A stretch of 64,000 nucleotides of DNA from Prevotellaceae bacterium UBA2448 (GCA_002342585.1 DDQG01000015.1:25902-89901); one strand, 5' to 3'. Counted from the stretch's first letter, positions 7,967 through 17,380 are shown. The notes: generated by a model not told the origin, from the letters alone. Made by a program: numbers and translations.

Positions 7967-10900
7967 ATGAAAAAATTGTTTTTAGTACTCGGAGCTTTAT
8001 TGCAGACTATTTGTTCTATAGGTCAAGAGAATATAACAGCTCAGTACTTACAGAATCCTTCGTTCGAACTAGATGTTCCTAAAAGTACTGATGCTGTAAA
8101 CAACACAGCTGACGGGCTTCGAGGTTATACTTTGGCAATACCCTCAGGGTGGTCTGTTGTAGGTACAAATGTTACTCAGTTACTGGTGTCTAAAGATTGT
8201 TTTACCGATAATAATTTTGGAAAGGTTACTACTATTCCAGATGGGAAATATGCATATTATTTGCGACAAGGTTGGAGTACTGGTAGCACCACTCTGAAAC
8301 AGAGTGTTACACTGCCTGCTGGAGTTTATGAGTTTTCTGTTAGTTTACGTTCTGCATATGCTAATTCCGCTACGTCAGTGATTAATCTAATTGCATCATC
8401 AGAGAGTAAAAGTTACAGCTTCAATGCTGGATCAAACGAGTGTTTCAAAAATATGGTGTGGCAAACAGCATCTGTAACCTTTAAACTAAACACTGAAACT
8501 AAGGTGGATTTAGGTTTTAACATTACGTGGCAGAGTGGTGGTTCTTGCATAATGTTGGACAATGTAAAACTTATAAAACTTGCTGATGATTACACTGAAC
8601 CTGAAGATCCAACAGAAGGTAGCGTAAGTTCTTATACAGAAGGAGTTATAACTTCTGATTTTGTTAGCGAAGCAGATATGATGCAGGATTTGCTTCAAAT
8701 GCTTGCAGACTTCTCGAAATATATGAAAAACAATTGGAATCAGTGTTCTGCTCCAAACTCTATTAATGAGTCATGTGGCTATTTCTCTGGTGAACGTTCT
8801 GCAGCTAGTGGCGAACAAGGAGTTCGTCCGAATGCTGATATGTCTATGATTTGTGCTTTTCTCTCAAAATATGCAAAAGGTAAAGTTACGCTGCCTGCAG
8901 GAGTTAGTTGGGATATTATTGATGAAATGGCAATGAAGTCGCTTATCTTTGCTTATTCTACTCATAAAGCAAACAAGTTGAAGGTGTGTGCAGGCAACGA
9001 CTATTGGGGAAGTACAAGCACGAGTGATTTCGTGTGGGAATCAAGTCTATGGGCAATGTCTGTTGCATATTCGGCATATTTTCAACTTGACAAACTGACT
9101 TCAACTCAAAAACAGTATATTTACAATCTGTTGAAAGCTGAATGTAATTACGAGTTAGGTCGCTCTGTCCCTACTGGATATGCTGGTGATACTAAAGCCG
9201 AGGAAAATGGATGGGAAGTCGATGTTCTAGCTGCTACTTTAGGACTTTTCCCTGATGATGCGCTTGCATCCAAGTGGTTTGAAAGAATGCGTTTGTTTGC
9301 TATTAATAGCTATAGCCACACTGACGATGCTTCAAATACAACTATTATTGATGATAACTACTCGAGTACTGTTGCATCGTTATATAAAGGGCAAAATCTT
9401 TATGACGATTACACGTTGCAGAACCATAATCTTTTTCATACCAGTTACCAAAATGTTGTGATGCAGGAACTAGGAGAGGCTGCATTAGCGTTGCAACTAT
9501 TCCAAGGTAATAATAAGAAATGGGCATCGAATGCTTTGATGCATAATAACCAAGTTGTAATGGATCGAGTACTGAATTGGCTCGCATTGACTGATGGTGA
9601 ACTGGCCATGCCAAATGGTAATGATTGGAGTCTATTCTTGTATGATCAAATTACTTCTTACACGACTATGGCGACATTCTTAAAAGATCCTAATGCTTTG
9701 ATGCTTGAGAATCTTGCATATAAATATATCAAAGCTCGTCAGAAGACAACAACAGACGGATCATGGTTGCTTCGACCTGATGTAGCTCAACGCCGTATGG
9801 GGGTTGAGGCACATCGAGTTATGATGACGTACCTCATGCATCTTACAAATAGTACAGCGGATGTAACTCCAACGCGTTGGGAAGATTTTCGAGCTCAGTA
9901 TAGCAAAGCTATGATTTTCCCTTCTCAGAATATCGTTCGTGCTTTTACCCCAAGTCGATTTACATGTTTCTCTTGGTCTAATGGACTAAAGAGTTACACA
10001 GGTTACTTTGCAAGTAATTCGCCAGATAAAAACAAAATCATAGTACCATACCGTGCTAATAATACTGGAAATATAATAGGATGGTATGAAGTGTCAGGAC
10101 AAAAAACAGATGCAGTTCCCGTTGTTAGCGGAATCTACCAATTAAATGGGGATGGATATGTGATGAATGGCGAATTAAACACCAATGGTTCGACACTTAA
10201 CAATCGTTTTGCTATTTATTCTACTCCACAAAATGCAATTATTTATCTCGATTATATCACATCTAAATCCGCAGTTACAATTACATCTGAGAAGGGTGGC
10301 TTGTTAGCTATCTCTACCGATGAACTAATGAAGACAACTCGTACATTATATTTTGATAAGGCTGGAGAAATCACTCATAAGCAGTCTGATGGTTCTACAT
10401 TCTTCAAAGTTCAGTCTGATTGGGTTAATATAGATAATGAACTGGGGGTAGTTGGAATAAATAATAAAAATATTGCTTTTGGTGATAGAGGGGCTAATAA
10501 CTCCATCTATACATCGAAACTCTATCCTATGTATTCAAGCGAAAATCGTTCGATTGCTGCTGGTACGGTTGTTGATGCTCGCAACCTCGTATATTATAGT
10601 TTGCAATCTGCAGAGGAGACACAGGCTGCAACAAAGGCAATCATACCTCTTCGCTTGATGTTACCCGAAGGGTGGAACGGAGTGATTGCACCTGATGCGA
10701 GTTATTCATATATCCTTATCAGTAATTTCTGTGGCGTAAACAACGAAGCAACAATCAAAGGACTTAATTTAAACGGATTCTCGCCAGTTTTTTATCAGCC
10801 AACAATTATTACTGAAAATGGTGCTACTGTGACTTTCCGTACTATGCAGAATAATTCTATTGCTCAGTCCCTAAGGTTTATGATTCAAGGAAGTGATATT

Positions 10901-11743
10901 TCTGCAAATTTAGTAAATGATACAACTGCATATATAATTTCATCTGCCAATACCACAATAAAGGTGTCTATTGCTCAAAGAGACAATAGAAAGGCTGCTC
11001 TTCGTGAGGGAATTACTCTTGTTAAAGGTGAAGTGGTAAAGGTTTTCCTTAACAGTAATAATGAGGTGATTGTTGAAAAAACAGTACTTCCAGAAATAAA
11101 AGATAAAGACTATACAGGTTATATACAGAATCCTTCGTTCGAAGGAAATTCTGTTGCAGGGTGGAGCGGTTCTCCTGTGGTAAATAATAATTGTGCAGAG
11201 AAATTCAATACCACAGTTAATGTGGGTCAGACTATAACTGGTCTGCCACATGGCGTATATCGCCTCAATTGTCAGGGGTTTTATCGTTATGGTTCGTATG
11301 AAGCTGCTGCACAAAGTCGTTCTGCAGGTTCAGAAAAACTGAATGCATATCTGGTTGGTGGTTTGTCAAAAACGCCTCTCTGTTCTATCTACGACGAAGC
11401 AGAAAAGTGTGGGGCTATAGGAGTTAATGTGTCTCCATACGGATATATTCCCAATACGATGGAACAGGCTTCAATCTATTTTCAAAAGGGATTCTATCCT
11501 GTTTCCTTGTTTTGTATTGTAGGTGATGATGGAAAATTACCTATCAGTATTTCAAAGACAACAACAAGGACAAATGACTGGTGTATATTTGACAATTTCT
11601 CGCTTACTCGTATTTACCCGCAAGAAATTATTGAAGCTTACATGGCTATTTCACTTGAATGTCCGATGTCTGAATATGACATAGATAATGATGGACAGTT
11701 GACTATCGCAGATATAACTCAAACAATTGAGGCAACCAGGTAA
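7967..11743 (+). CDS. Large secreted protein, probable polysaccharide-active enzyme, with dockerin-like tail
   Basis: 1258 aa from the ATG at 7967. Signal peptide at residues 1-20 (MKKLFLVLGALLQTICSIGQ). A carbohydrate-binding-like module begins YLQNPSFELD and ends GGSCIMLDNVKLIKL (residues ~25-205), and a second one begins YIQNPSFEG and ends WCIFDNFSLTRIY near the C terminus. Between them is a helix-rich domain with Trp/Asn/His-rich stretches (LFHTSYQNVV, DGELAMPNGNDWSLFLYDQ, RRMGVEAHRVMMTYL), then a beta-rich domain. This order recalls (alpha/alpha)-toroid lyases such as PL8, but I cannot see diagnostic catalytic residues, so no activity is assigned. The protein ends with a DxDxDG calcium loop (DIDNDGQLTIAD) like half a type I dockerin. 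Monocistronic, with its own promoter and terminator. Confidence 0.7.
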   Translation: MKKLFLVLGALLQTICSIGQENITAQYLQNPSFELDVPKSTDAVNNTADGLRGYTLAIPSGWSVVGTNVTQLLVSKDCFTDNNFGKVTTIPDGKYAYYLRQGWSTGSTTLKQSVTLPAGVYEFSVSLRSAYANSATSVINLIASSESKSYSFNAGSNECFKNMVWQTASVTFKLNTETKVDLGFNITWQSGGSCIMLDNVKLIKLADDYTEPEDPTEGSVSSYTEGVITSDFVSEADMMQDLLQMLADFSKYMKNNWNQCSAPNSINESCGYFSGERSAASGEQGVRPNADMSMICAFLSKYAKGKVTLPAGVSWDIIDEMAMKSLIFAYSTHKANKLKVCAGNDYWGSTSTSDFVWESSLWAMSVAYSAYFQLDKLTSTQKQYIYNLLKAECNYELGRSVPTGYAGDTKAEENGWEVDVLAATLGLFPDDALASKWFERMRLFAINSYSHTDDASNTTIIDDNYSSTVASLYKGQNLYDDYTLQNHNLFHTSYQNVVMQELGEAALALQLFQGNNKKWASNALMHNNQVVMDRVLNWLALTDGELAMPNGNDWSLFLYDQITSYTTMATFLKDPNALMLENLAYKYIKARQKTTTDGSWLLRPDVAQRRMGVEAHRVMMTYLMHLTNSTADVTPTRWEDFRAQYSKAMIFPSQNIVRAFTPSRFTCFSWSNGLKSYTGYFASNSPDKNKIIVPYRANNTGNIIGWYEVSGQKTDAVPVVSGIYQLNGDGYVMNGELNTNGSTLNNRFAIYSTPQNAIIYLDYITSKSAVTITSEKGGLLAISTDELMKTTRTLYFDKAGEITHKQSDGSTFFKVQSDWVNIDNELGVVGINNKNIAFGDRGANNSIYTSKLYPMYSSENRSIAAGTVVDARNLVYYSLQSAEETQAATKAIIPLRLMLPEGWNGVIAPDASYSYILISNFCGVNNEATIKGLNLNGFSPVFYQPTIITENGATVTFRTMQNNSIAQSLRFMIQGSDISANLVNDTTAYIISSANTTIKVSIAQRDNRKAALREGITLVKGEVVKVFLNSNNEVIVEKTVLPEIKDKDYTGYIQNPSFEGNSVAGWSGSPVVNNNCAEKFNTTVNVGQTITGLPHGVYRLNCQGFYRYGSYEAAAQSRSAGSEKLNAYLVGGLSKTPLCSIYDEAEKCGAIGVNVSPYGYIPNTMEQASIYFQKGFYPVSLFCIVGDDGKLPISISKTTTRTNDWCIFDNFSLTRIYPQEIIEAYMAISLECPMSEYDIDNDGQLTIADITQTIEATR

Positions 11744-11758
11744 ACAGATAACCTGGTT
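11734..11758 (+). terminator. Intrinsic terminator overlapping the stop codon
   Basis: Arms AACCAGGT (11734-11741) and ACCTGGTT (11751-11758) pair perfectly around a 9-base loop and run into a T-rich tail. The stop codon TAA at 11741-11743 lies at the top of the stem. Confidence 0.8.
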
Positions 11759-11819
11759 TTTATTATACTTTTATAAAATGATTTTTTGAAAAAATTTTGT
11801 GTGCACTAGCCCTTTTTTG

Positions 11820-11827
11820 TATATTTG
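11820..11827 (+). promoter_or_regulatory. Bacteroidota -7 box for the DUF4301 gene
   Basis: Reads TATATTTG, with TTTG at 11796-11799 as the -33 element (20-base spacer). It lies inside a possible longer reading frame from GTG 11799, which argues for the ATG at 11856. Confidence 0.8.
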
Positions 11828-11855
11828 CCGATATTTTCAAAAAATACACTCTACC

Positions 11856-13376
11856 ATGCTTACACAACAAGACAAAGATTATCTCGCACAGAAAGGTATT
11901 TCTGAGGAGAAACTGAATGCACAACTGAATAACTTCAAAACAGGATTTCCATTTCTGAAATTGGCTGGGGCAGCTTCCCCGGAGAAAGGAATAACTATCC
12001 CCTCTGCCGATGAGAAGAAAGCATATCTCGCTGCTTGGGATCAGTATTTACAAGGAAACGGAAAGGTTTTGAAGTTTGTACCAGCAAGTGGTGCGGCAAG
12101 CCGTATGTTCAAAGATTTGTTTGAATTCCTTGATGGCGACAGCAACACTCCAAACAATGCGTTTATTGAAAAGTTTTTTGCCAACATAAAAAAATTTGCT
12201 TTCTATAATGAACTCGATGCAGCTCTGATAGATCGTACAGGAAAGTCTATAGATCAACTTATAGCTGAGGGTAATTATAAAACAATTGTTGATTACCTGC
12301 TTAGTAGTAAAGGACTCTCATATGGTAAATTGCCTAAGGGATTGTTGAAATTTCACAGTTATGAAAAGGGAGCTCGCACTCCATTAGAGGAACATCTCGT
12401 AGAGGGAGCACTTTATGCTGGTGGAAAGACAGGCAATGTAAATGTACATTTTACTGTTAGTCCTGAACATAAGGAATTGTTCAAGGTTCTATTTGCTGAA
12501 AAACAAGCCGAATATGCTGACATGTATAATGTTAAGTATAGTGTAAGTTTCTCAGAACAGAAGGCAAGTACGGATACTGTTGCAGCTAATCCTGATAATA
12601 CTCCTTTCCGTACAGAAGATGGTAAAATACTCTTTCGTCCAGGTGGACATGGAGCACTTATTGAGAACTTGAACGATTTGGATGCCGACATTATCTTTAT
12701 AAAGAATATTGACAATGTGGTTCCAGATCGTCTAAAGCCTGAAACTGTAGAATACAAGAAACTGATTGCAGGTGTGCTTGTAAGCAAACAGAAGCAGGCA
12801 TTTGAATATTTGAAGAAACTGGATTCTGGCCGATATGTTCATTCTGAATTAGAAGAGATGATACACTTCCTCCACGATGACCTCTGCTTGCGTAATCCTG
12901 AACTCAAGGATTTGGAGGATGCTGAATTGGCGATATATCTTAAGAAGAAGTTGAACCGACCAATGCGTGTTTGTGGTATGGTAAAGAATGTGGGGGAACC
13001 TGGTGGTGGTCCATTCCTAGCATATAATCCAGATGGTACTATCAGTCTTCAAATACTTGAGTCATCTCAAATAGACACTAATAATGCAGAGTATGTGAAG
13101 ATGTTTAAGGGTGGCACTCACTTTAACCCTGTTGATCTGGTTTGCGCTGTAAAAGACTATAAAGGTAATAAGTTTGATCTTACAAAATATGTTGATCCTC
13201 AGACTGGATTTATTTCTAGCAAGTCTAAGAATGGTAAAGAATTGAAGGCACTTGAGTTGCCAGGACTGTGGAACGGAGCCATGTCTGATTGGAACACTAT
13301 TTTTGTTGAGGTTAGTCTTGGTACATTTAATCCTGTAAAAACTGTAAACGATCTTTTGCGTGAGCAGCATCAATAA
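11856..13376 (+). CDS. DUF4301 family protein
   Basis: Cytoplasmic protein of 506 aa, recognised as the Bacteroidota DUF4301 family from KFVPASGAASRMFKDLFEFL (about residues 64-83). That motif, an SGAASRM loop after a beta strand, resembles the nucleotide-binding loop of sugar-nucleotidyltransferase folds, so a nucleotidyltransferase-like role is possible but unproven. Later conserved stretches are FRPGGHGALIENLNDLDADIIFIKNIDNVV and GEPGGGPF. The promoter at 11820-11827 fixes the start downstream of GTG 11799. rsmG follows after 35 bases. Confidence 0.85.
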   Translation: MLTQQDKDYLAQKGISEEKLNAQLNNFKTGFPFLKLAGAASPEKGITIPSADEKKAYLAAWDQYLQGNGKVLKFVPASGAASRMFKDLFEFLDGDSNTPNNAFIEKFFANIKKFAFYNELDAALIDRTGKSIDQLIAEGNYKTIVDYLLSSKGLSYGKLPKGLLKFHSYEKGARTPLEEHLVEGALYAGGKTGNVNVHFTVSPEHKELFKVLFAEKQAEYADMYNVKYSVSFSEQKASTDTVAANPDNTPFRTEDGKILFRPGGHGALIENLNDLDADIIFIKNIDNVVPDRLKPETVEYKKLIAGVLVSKQKQAFEYLKKLDSGRYVHSELEEMIHFLHDDLCLRNPELKDLEDAELAIYLKKKLNRPMRVCGMVKNVGEPGGGPFLAYNPDGTISLQILESSQIDTNNAEYVKMFKGGTHFNPVDLVCAVKDYKGNKFDLTKYVDPQTGFISSKSKNGKELKALELPGLWNGAMSDWNTIFVEVSLGTFNPVKTVNDLLREQHQ

Positions 13377-13411
13377 GGAACTGTTTTCGACATTGTATAA
13401 TATTTTATATA

Positions 13412-14038
13412 TTGAATTTGATAAAAAAATATTTTCCTGAACTTACAGAAACTCAAGTTGAGCAAATTGCTCAGCTTGAGTCGCTGTATGGAGAATGGAA
13501 TCAGAAAGTCAATGTGATATCACGTAAGGATATCCAAAACCTCTACGAGCATCATGTCCTTCATTCTCTTGGTATAGCTAAAGTAATAAGGTTTACTCCA
13601 GGCAGTAAAGTGATGGATCTTGGCACAGGTGGAGGTTTTCCTGGTATTCCACTCGCAATCCTTATGCCAGATGTGGAGTTTCATCTTGTTGATAGTGTGG
13701 GGAAGAAGGTGAAAGTTGCGGAAACAGTAGCTAAGAATATAGGTCTGACAAATGTCACATGTTCACATTGTAGAGCTGAAGATATAAAAGCGGAATATGA
13801 TTTCATTGTTTCTAGAGCTGTTATGCCATTTGTTGATTTGATGAAATGTGGAAGAAAAAATATCTCTAAGAAACAGAGAAATTCTCTACCAAATGGATTT
13901 GTTGTTCTGAAAGGTGGTGATTTGCGTGCAGAGATGTCAAGCATGAAAAACCTTTGTACAGAATGGGAACTGTCCGATTGGTTCACAGAAGACTATTTTA
14001 AAGAAAAAAAAGTAGTACATGTTTGTGTTAAGAATTAA
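13412..14038 (+). CDS. rsmG: 16S rRNA (guanine(527)-N7)-methyltransferase
   Basis: S-adenosylmethionine-dependent methylation of G527 in 16S rRNA. The SAM-binding motif is clear: VMDLGTGGGFPGIPLAI at about residues 67-83, with HHVLHSLGIAKV upstream and FIVSRAV downstream. The 208 aa are the family's usual length. There is no in-frame ATG near the expected N terminus (NLIKKYFPELTETQ); initiation is at TTG 13412 or possibly TTG 13418. Lies 35 bases after the DUF4301 gene and 11 bases before the MBL hydrolase gene. Confidence 0.93.
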   Translation: MNLIKKYFPELTETQVEQIAQLESLYGEWNQKVNVISRKDIQNLYEHHVLHSLGIAKVIRFTPGSKVMDLGTGGGFPGIPLAILMPDVEFHLVDSVGKKVKVAETVAKNIGLTNVTCSHCRAEDIKAEYDFIVSRAVMPFVDLMKCGRKNISKKQRNSLPNGFVVLKGGDLRAEMSSMKNLCTEWELSDWFTEDYFKEKKVVHVCVKN

Positions 14039-14049
14039 TTCAAAACGAA

Positions 14050-14700
14050 GTGTTAGAAGTTAAAACATTTATAGTAAATCCGCTGGAAACGAACTGCTTT
14101 GTTATTTCTGACGAGACAAAAGAAGCCGTAATCATTGATCCCGGTATGTTTGCTGAATCTGAGTGGGATGAGGTGAAGGAGTATGTTGACAGTCACGGTC
14201 TTTGTATGAAGCATTGTCTGCTTACTCACACACACTTTGATCATGTTATGGCTTGCCATTATGTGGAAAAAGCATGGGGACTCCGTCCTGAGGGACATGC
14301 TGATGACGTGGACCAATATAAAGACTTACGACATCATACATCTATGTTCCTTGGTTTCTCAATGGATATTCCTAAGCAGCCACCATTTGGTAAATGTTTA
14401 AACGAAGGCAACTCTATCACATTTGGTTCTCACACCATTGATGTTCTCCATACACCAGGTCATTCAAGAGGTAGTGTATGTTATTATATAAAGGATGAAA
14501 AAATTCTGTTTGCAGGTGATACACTATTTGCTGGCAGTTGTGGTCGTACAGATCTCACAGGAGGAAATTACACTCAAATGATGCATTCGCTATCAAGACT
14601 CACATCATTACCTGCTGACACAATTGTATATACTGGTCATGGTCCAGAAACAACCATAGAAAAAGAAACGAGATGGATACAAGCAGTTTACAGAAGGTAA
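14050..14700 (+). CDS. MBL-fold metallo-hydrolase (glyoxalase II-like)
   Basis: Metallo-beta-lactamase fold hydrolase of 216 aa. The zinc motif THTHFDHV (HxHxDH, about residues 57-64) is intact, with further ligands in HTPGHSRGSV, the AGDTLF aspartate and TGHGPET. The family includes hydroxyacylglutathione hydrolase and related thioesterases; the substrate here is not determined. Initiation is at GTG 14050, since LEVKTFIVNPLETNCFV is the expected N terminus and no ATG is available. The last 28 bases overlap the start of the sigma-54 activator gene. Confidence 0.88.
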   Translation: MLEVKTFIVNPLETNCFVISDETKEAVIIDPGMFAESEWDEVKEYVDSHGLCMKHCLLTHTHFDHVMACHYVEKAWGLRPEGHADDVDQYKDLRHHTSMFLGFSMDIPKQPPFGKCLNEGNSITFGSHTIDVLHTPGHSRGSVCYYIKDEKILFAGDTLFAGSCGRTDLTGGNYTQMMHSLSRLTSLPADTIVYTGHGPETTIEKETRWIQAVYRR

Positions 14701-16406
14701 AACAAAGATATGGCATTGTTGGAAATGCTGAAGGGCTAAATCGTGCACTTGACATAGCTGTTCAAGTAGCACCTACTGACTTGTCTGTACTCATTGTCGG
14801 AGAGAGTGGTGTAGGAAAGGAAGTCATTCCACGTATTATTCATGACAATTCCAGTCGAAAGCATAATAAATATTTTGCTATAAACTGTGGTTCTATTCCA
14901 GAAGGTACAATAGATTCAGAACTGTTCGGACATGCTAAAGGAGCTTTCACAGGTGCAATAGGTGAGCGTGAAGGCTACTTTGGAGTGTCGAATGGCGGAA
15001 CACTTTTCCTTGATGAAGTCGGCGAATTGCCACTTGCCACTCAAGCCCGTTTGCTTCGTGTACTTGAAACAGGTGAATACATCCGTGTTGGAGAAAATGA
15101 AGTAAAACATACTAATGTCCGTATTGTTGCAGCTACAAATGTGAATATGCAGAAAGCTATTAGGGAAGGACGTTTTCGTGAAGATCTCTACTATCGTCTT
15201 AGTGCTATTCCAATCAGTATGCCACCATTGCGTGAACGCGGTAATGATATAGAACTCTTATTCCGTAAGTTTGCTTATGACATTTCTGAGAAGTACCATA
15301 TGGATCCAGTACAACTCACACCTGATGCACGAGCTTTACTTTTGAAATATAAATGGCCAGGTAACATTCGTCAGTTACGTAATCTGACAGAACAAATATG
15401 TGTCATAAGTGAAGAAAGAAAAATTACAGCTGACACTTTGCGCCTATATGGTGTGAGTGACGATTCTTTGCCAGGTGGATTGGTATATCAGAATGGTGTG
15501 TCAGCCGATTCTGAAAACCATACATACGAAAAAGATCGTCAACAGATTTTGCAGCTCATAAGCAGTTTAGGAAAGGAATTGAAAGATTTGAAAGACTTTG
15601 TATATGGTGCAGCATCTGTTCGGCACGCTTTGCCTGCTGGAAATAGCTCGTTCCGTCATGTGGATTCCGATGGTAACGTTCAACATATTAATATGTCAGA
15701 ATATGGGCAACAACTCGACGAAACTCCTATTCAGGAATATGTTGAGCAAGAAGCTACTCCTTTGTCTATTCGTGATATGGAACGAAATAATATAGAGAAA
15801 GCTTTGAACAAATATAATGGCAATCGCAAGAAAGCTGCTGAAGAGTTGGAAATATCTGAACGTACCCTCTATCGTAAAATAAAGGAATTTGGTATCAGTA
15901 CAATGATGCTTCTGTTAATTCTTACTTCATCTTTAACTTTGTTCACTTCGTGTAGTGTTAGTTATAAATTCACAGGAACAAGTCTTAACTATGACAAAGT
16001 CAAAAGCATCAGTGTTGACAAGTTTCCAATTCGTTCTTCATACGTTTGGGCACCAATGGAGTCTATGTTCTATAATACTCTTGTTGACGAATATGCGAAG
16101 AAAACCAAATTGACAGTATTGAAACGAGGTGGTGATCTTCAAGTGTCTGGTGAAATAGTTGAATACAGTCAGACAAATAAGAGTGTTGCTGCTGATGGTT
16201 ATTCAGCCCAAACGCAGTTGAAAATCACAGTTAATGTTAGATTTGTAAATAATTCAAATCATAGTGAAGACTTTGAACAGCGATTTAGTGCTACTGCTGA
16301 TTACGATTCTACTCAGCAACTTGCACAAGTGCAGGATGCTCTTGTACAAGAAATCATTAACGAAATCGTTGACCAGATATTTAATGCCACAGTTGCAAAC
16401 TGGTAA
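14673..16406 (+). CDS. Sigma-54-dependent transcriptional activator, read in frame into an LptE-like lipoprotein
   Basis: 577-aa reading frame with two unrelated parts. Residues 1-410 are a sigma-54 activator without an N-terminal receiver domain: Walker A GESGVGKE (about 43-50), the sigma-54 contact motif GAFTGA, Walker B GGTLFLDEVGEL, arginine-finger region RFREDLYYRL, and a C-terminal Fis-type HTH (NRKKAAEELEISERTLYRKIKEFG). Directly after, from residue 411, a lipoprotein signal sequence and LptE-like domain follow without a stop. The two are normally separate neighbouring genes. I infer that the activator stop was lost, or that both products are made, with the lipoprotein started internally at 15903. 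A fused protein would place a lipobox in mid-chain. The start overlaps the MBL gene. Confidence 0.85.
   Translation: MDTSSLQKVKQRYGIVGNAEGLNRALDIAVQVAPTDLSVLIVGESGVGKEVIPRIIHDNSSRKHNKYFAINCGSIPEGTIDSELFGHAKGAFTGAIGEREGYFGVSNGGTLFLDEVGELPLATQARLLRVLETGEYIRVGENEVKHTNVRIVAATNVNMQKAIREGRFREDLYYRLSAIPISMPPLRERGNDIELLFRKFAYDISEKYHMDPVQLTPDARALLLKYKWPGNIRQLRNLTEQICVISEERKITADTLRLYGVSDDSLPGGLVYQNGVSADSENHTYEKDRQQILQLISSLGKELKDLKDFVYGAASVRHALPAGNSSFRHVDSDGNVQHINMSEYGQQLDETPIQEYVEQEATPLSIRDMERNNIEKALNKYNGNRKKAAEELEISERTLYRKIKEFGISTMMLLLILTSSLTLFTSCSVSYKFTGTSLNYDKVKSISVDKFPIRSSYVWAPMESMFYNTLVDEYAKKTKLTVLKRGGDLQVSGEIVEYSQTNKSVAADGYSAQTQLKITVNVRFVNNSNHSEDFEQRFSATADYDSTQQLAQVQDALVQEIINEIVDQIFNATVANW
15903..16406 (+). 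CDS. lptE: LptE-like LPS-assembly lipoprotein (internal start proposed)
   Basis: Proposed independent gene within the longer frame: two ATG codons at 15903 and 15906 begin a 167-aa protein with a hydrophobic stretch and a lipobox (LFTSC, Cys about residue 17), then SVSYKFTGTSLNYDKVKSISVD, the hallmark of Bacteroidota LptE. LptE is the outer-membrane lipoprotein that plugs LptD for LPS export. The following secreted-type small protein and secG match the gene order I know from Bacteroides relatives. A purine-rich AAAGGA sits about 17 bases upstream, of uncertain value because Bacteroidota rarely rely on it. Confidence 0.7.
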   Translation: MMLLLILTSSLTLFTSCSVSYKFTGTSLNYDKVKSISVDKFPIRSSYVWAPMESMFYNTLVDEYAKKTKLTVLKRGGDLQVSGEIVEYSQTNKSVAADGYSAQTQLKITVNVRFVNNSNHSEDFEQRFSATADYDSTQQLAQVQDALVQEIINEIVDQIFNATVANW

Positions 16407-16423
16407 AAGATACATTATATATT

Positions 16424-16867
16424 ATGTTTGACATTCAGAAATATTTATCAGCCCCCACATTGCTTAATGAAGAAACATTGAGTGAGTTGAGTCAGATTAT
16501 AGAACGTTATCCGTATTATCAGACGGCTCGCATACTTTATCTTCTTAACCTTCATCAACTCGATCATGTGTCGTTTAATACAGAATTACGAAATTCTATG
16601 ATTTTTATTCAGGATCGTAATTACCTGTTCCAACTGTTTGAAGGTCAGCGTTACGAACTTCTTAAATATTTGACAGTTTCTAAAAATTACGATGCTTCTC
16701 CTCAACCGTCTATTGTTAATCTGACAAATGACTACACATCCTATATGGAGGGACTTGATGATATAGTCCTCGATGTCGACAATGCGACAGGTAAGAGTAT
16801 ATTGCCACAGCTTAAGAATAGTGACCTCATTGATGCCTTCCTGGCTCAAGAAGAAAGAAAGAATTAA
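16424..16867 (+). CDS. Conserved hypothetical protein between lptE and secG
   Basis: Protein of 147 aa with no signal peptide or membrane segment. The N-terminal half (PTLLNEETLSELSQIIERYPYYQTARILYLLNLHQL) looks like helical TPR-type packing. I do not recognise a named family; homologous small helical proteins occur at this place before secG in Bacteroidales. The start is 17 bases after the lptE stop, so it is likely co-transcribed; secG has its own promoter downstream. Confidence 0.7.
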   Translation: MFDIQKYLSAPTLLNEETLSELSQIIERYPYYQTARILYLLNLHQLDHVSFNTELRNSMIFIQDRNYLFQLFEGQRYELLKYLTVSKNYDASPQPSIVNLTNDYTSYMEGLDDIVLDVDNATGKSILPQLKNSDLIDAFLAQEERKN

Positions 16868-16907
16868 AATTTTTTATAAAATCTTATTGCATTTCAATTA
16901 AAAGTAT

Positions 16908-16915
16908 TAACTTTG
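16908..16915 (+). promoter_or_regulatory. Bacteroidota -7 box for secG
   Basis: Reads TAACTTTG, 32 bases before the secG ATG, with TTG at 16887-16889 as the -33 element (18-base spacer). Confidence 0.8.
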
Positions 16916-16947
16916 CACCCGCAATAAAAATAAAGAAGAAATATACT

Positions 16948-17274
16948 ATGTATACATTAATTATTGTACTTATTCTTATCGCATCTGTTTTGATGTGTGG
17001 AATTGTACTTATACAAGAATCAAAGGGTGGTGGACTTGCATCAAGTTTTTCCACTTCAAATCAAATTATGGGTGTTCGTAAGACAACGGATTTCCTTGAG
17101 AAGGCAACATGGACTCTTGCATGTGCAATGGTTGTTTTGAGTGTTGTTTCGTCAGCTTTTATCACAAAGACTACTATTGAGGAAGCTCCGATTCAGATTA
17201 CTACTCCTGCAAATCAGTCAACTGATGCAGGTAACATCCCTTCATTCCCAGCTAACAATAATCAAGCAAAATAA
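16948..17274 (+). CDS. secG: Preprotein translocase subunit SecG
   Basis: Small inner-membrane subunit of the SecYEG channel. The 108 aa contain two membrane helices (about residues 2-23 and 53-72) joined by the conserved loop VLIQESKGGGLASSFSTSNQIMG. The C-terminal tail is polar and Gln/Asn/Pro-rich, as is usual in this phylum. Own promoter at 16908-16915 and a strong terminator at 17349-17380, so it can be transcribed alone. Confidence 0.95.
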   Translation: MYTLIIVLILIASVLMCGIVLIQESKGGGLASSFSTSNQIMGVRKTTDFLEKATWTLACAMVVLSVVSSAFITKTTIEEAPIQITTPANQSTDAGNIPSFPANNNQAK

Positions 17275-17348
17275 TAAGCCTGTGAAGGTGAACATTCATA
17301 GATATTCATTGATAATAGTAAAAATTTAAGGGTTTAACAAAAATTTTA

Positions 17349-17380
17349 GAAGGAGAGTCTCCGTGAGGAAACTCTCCTTC
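17349..17380 (+). terminator. Intrinsic terminator after secG
   Basis: Ten-base arms GAAGGAGAGT (17349-17358) and ACTCTCCTTC (17371-17380) pair perfectly around a 12-base loop, followed by ATTTTTT. The gene on the other strand ends at 17405, so the hairpin can also serve it, although the T-tract on that side is weaker. Confidence 0.9.
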
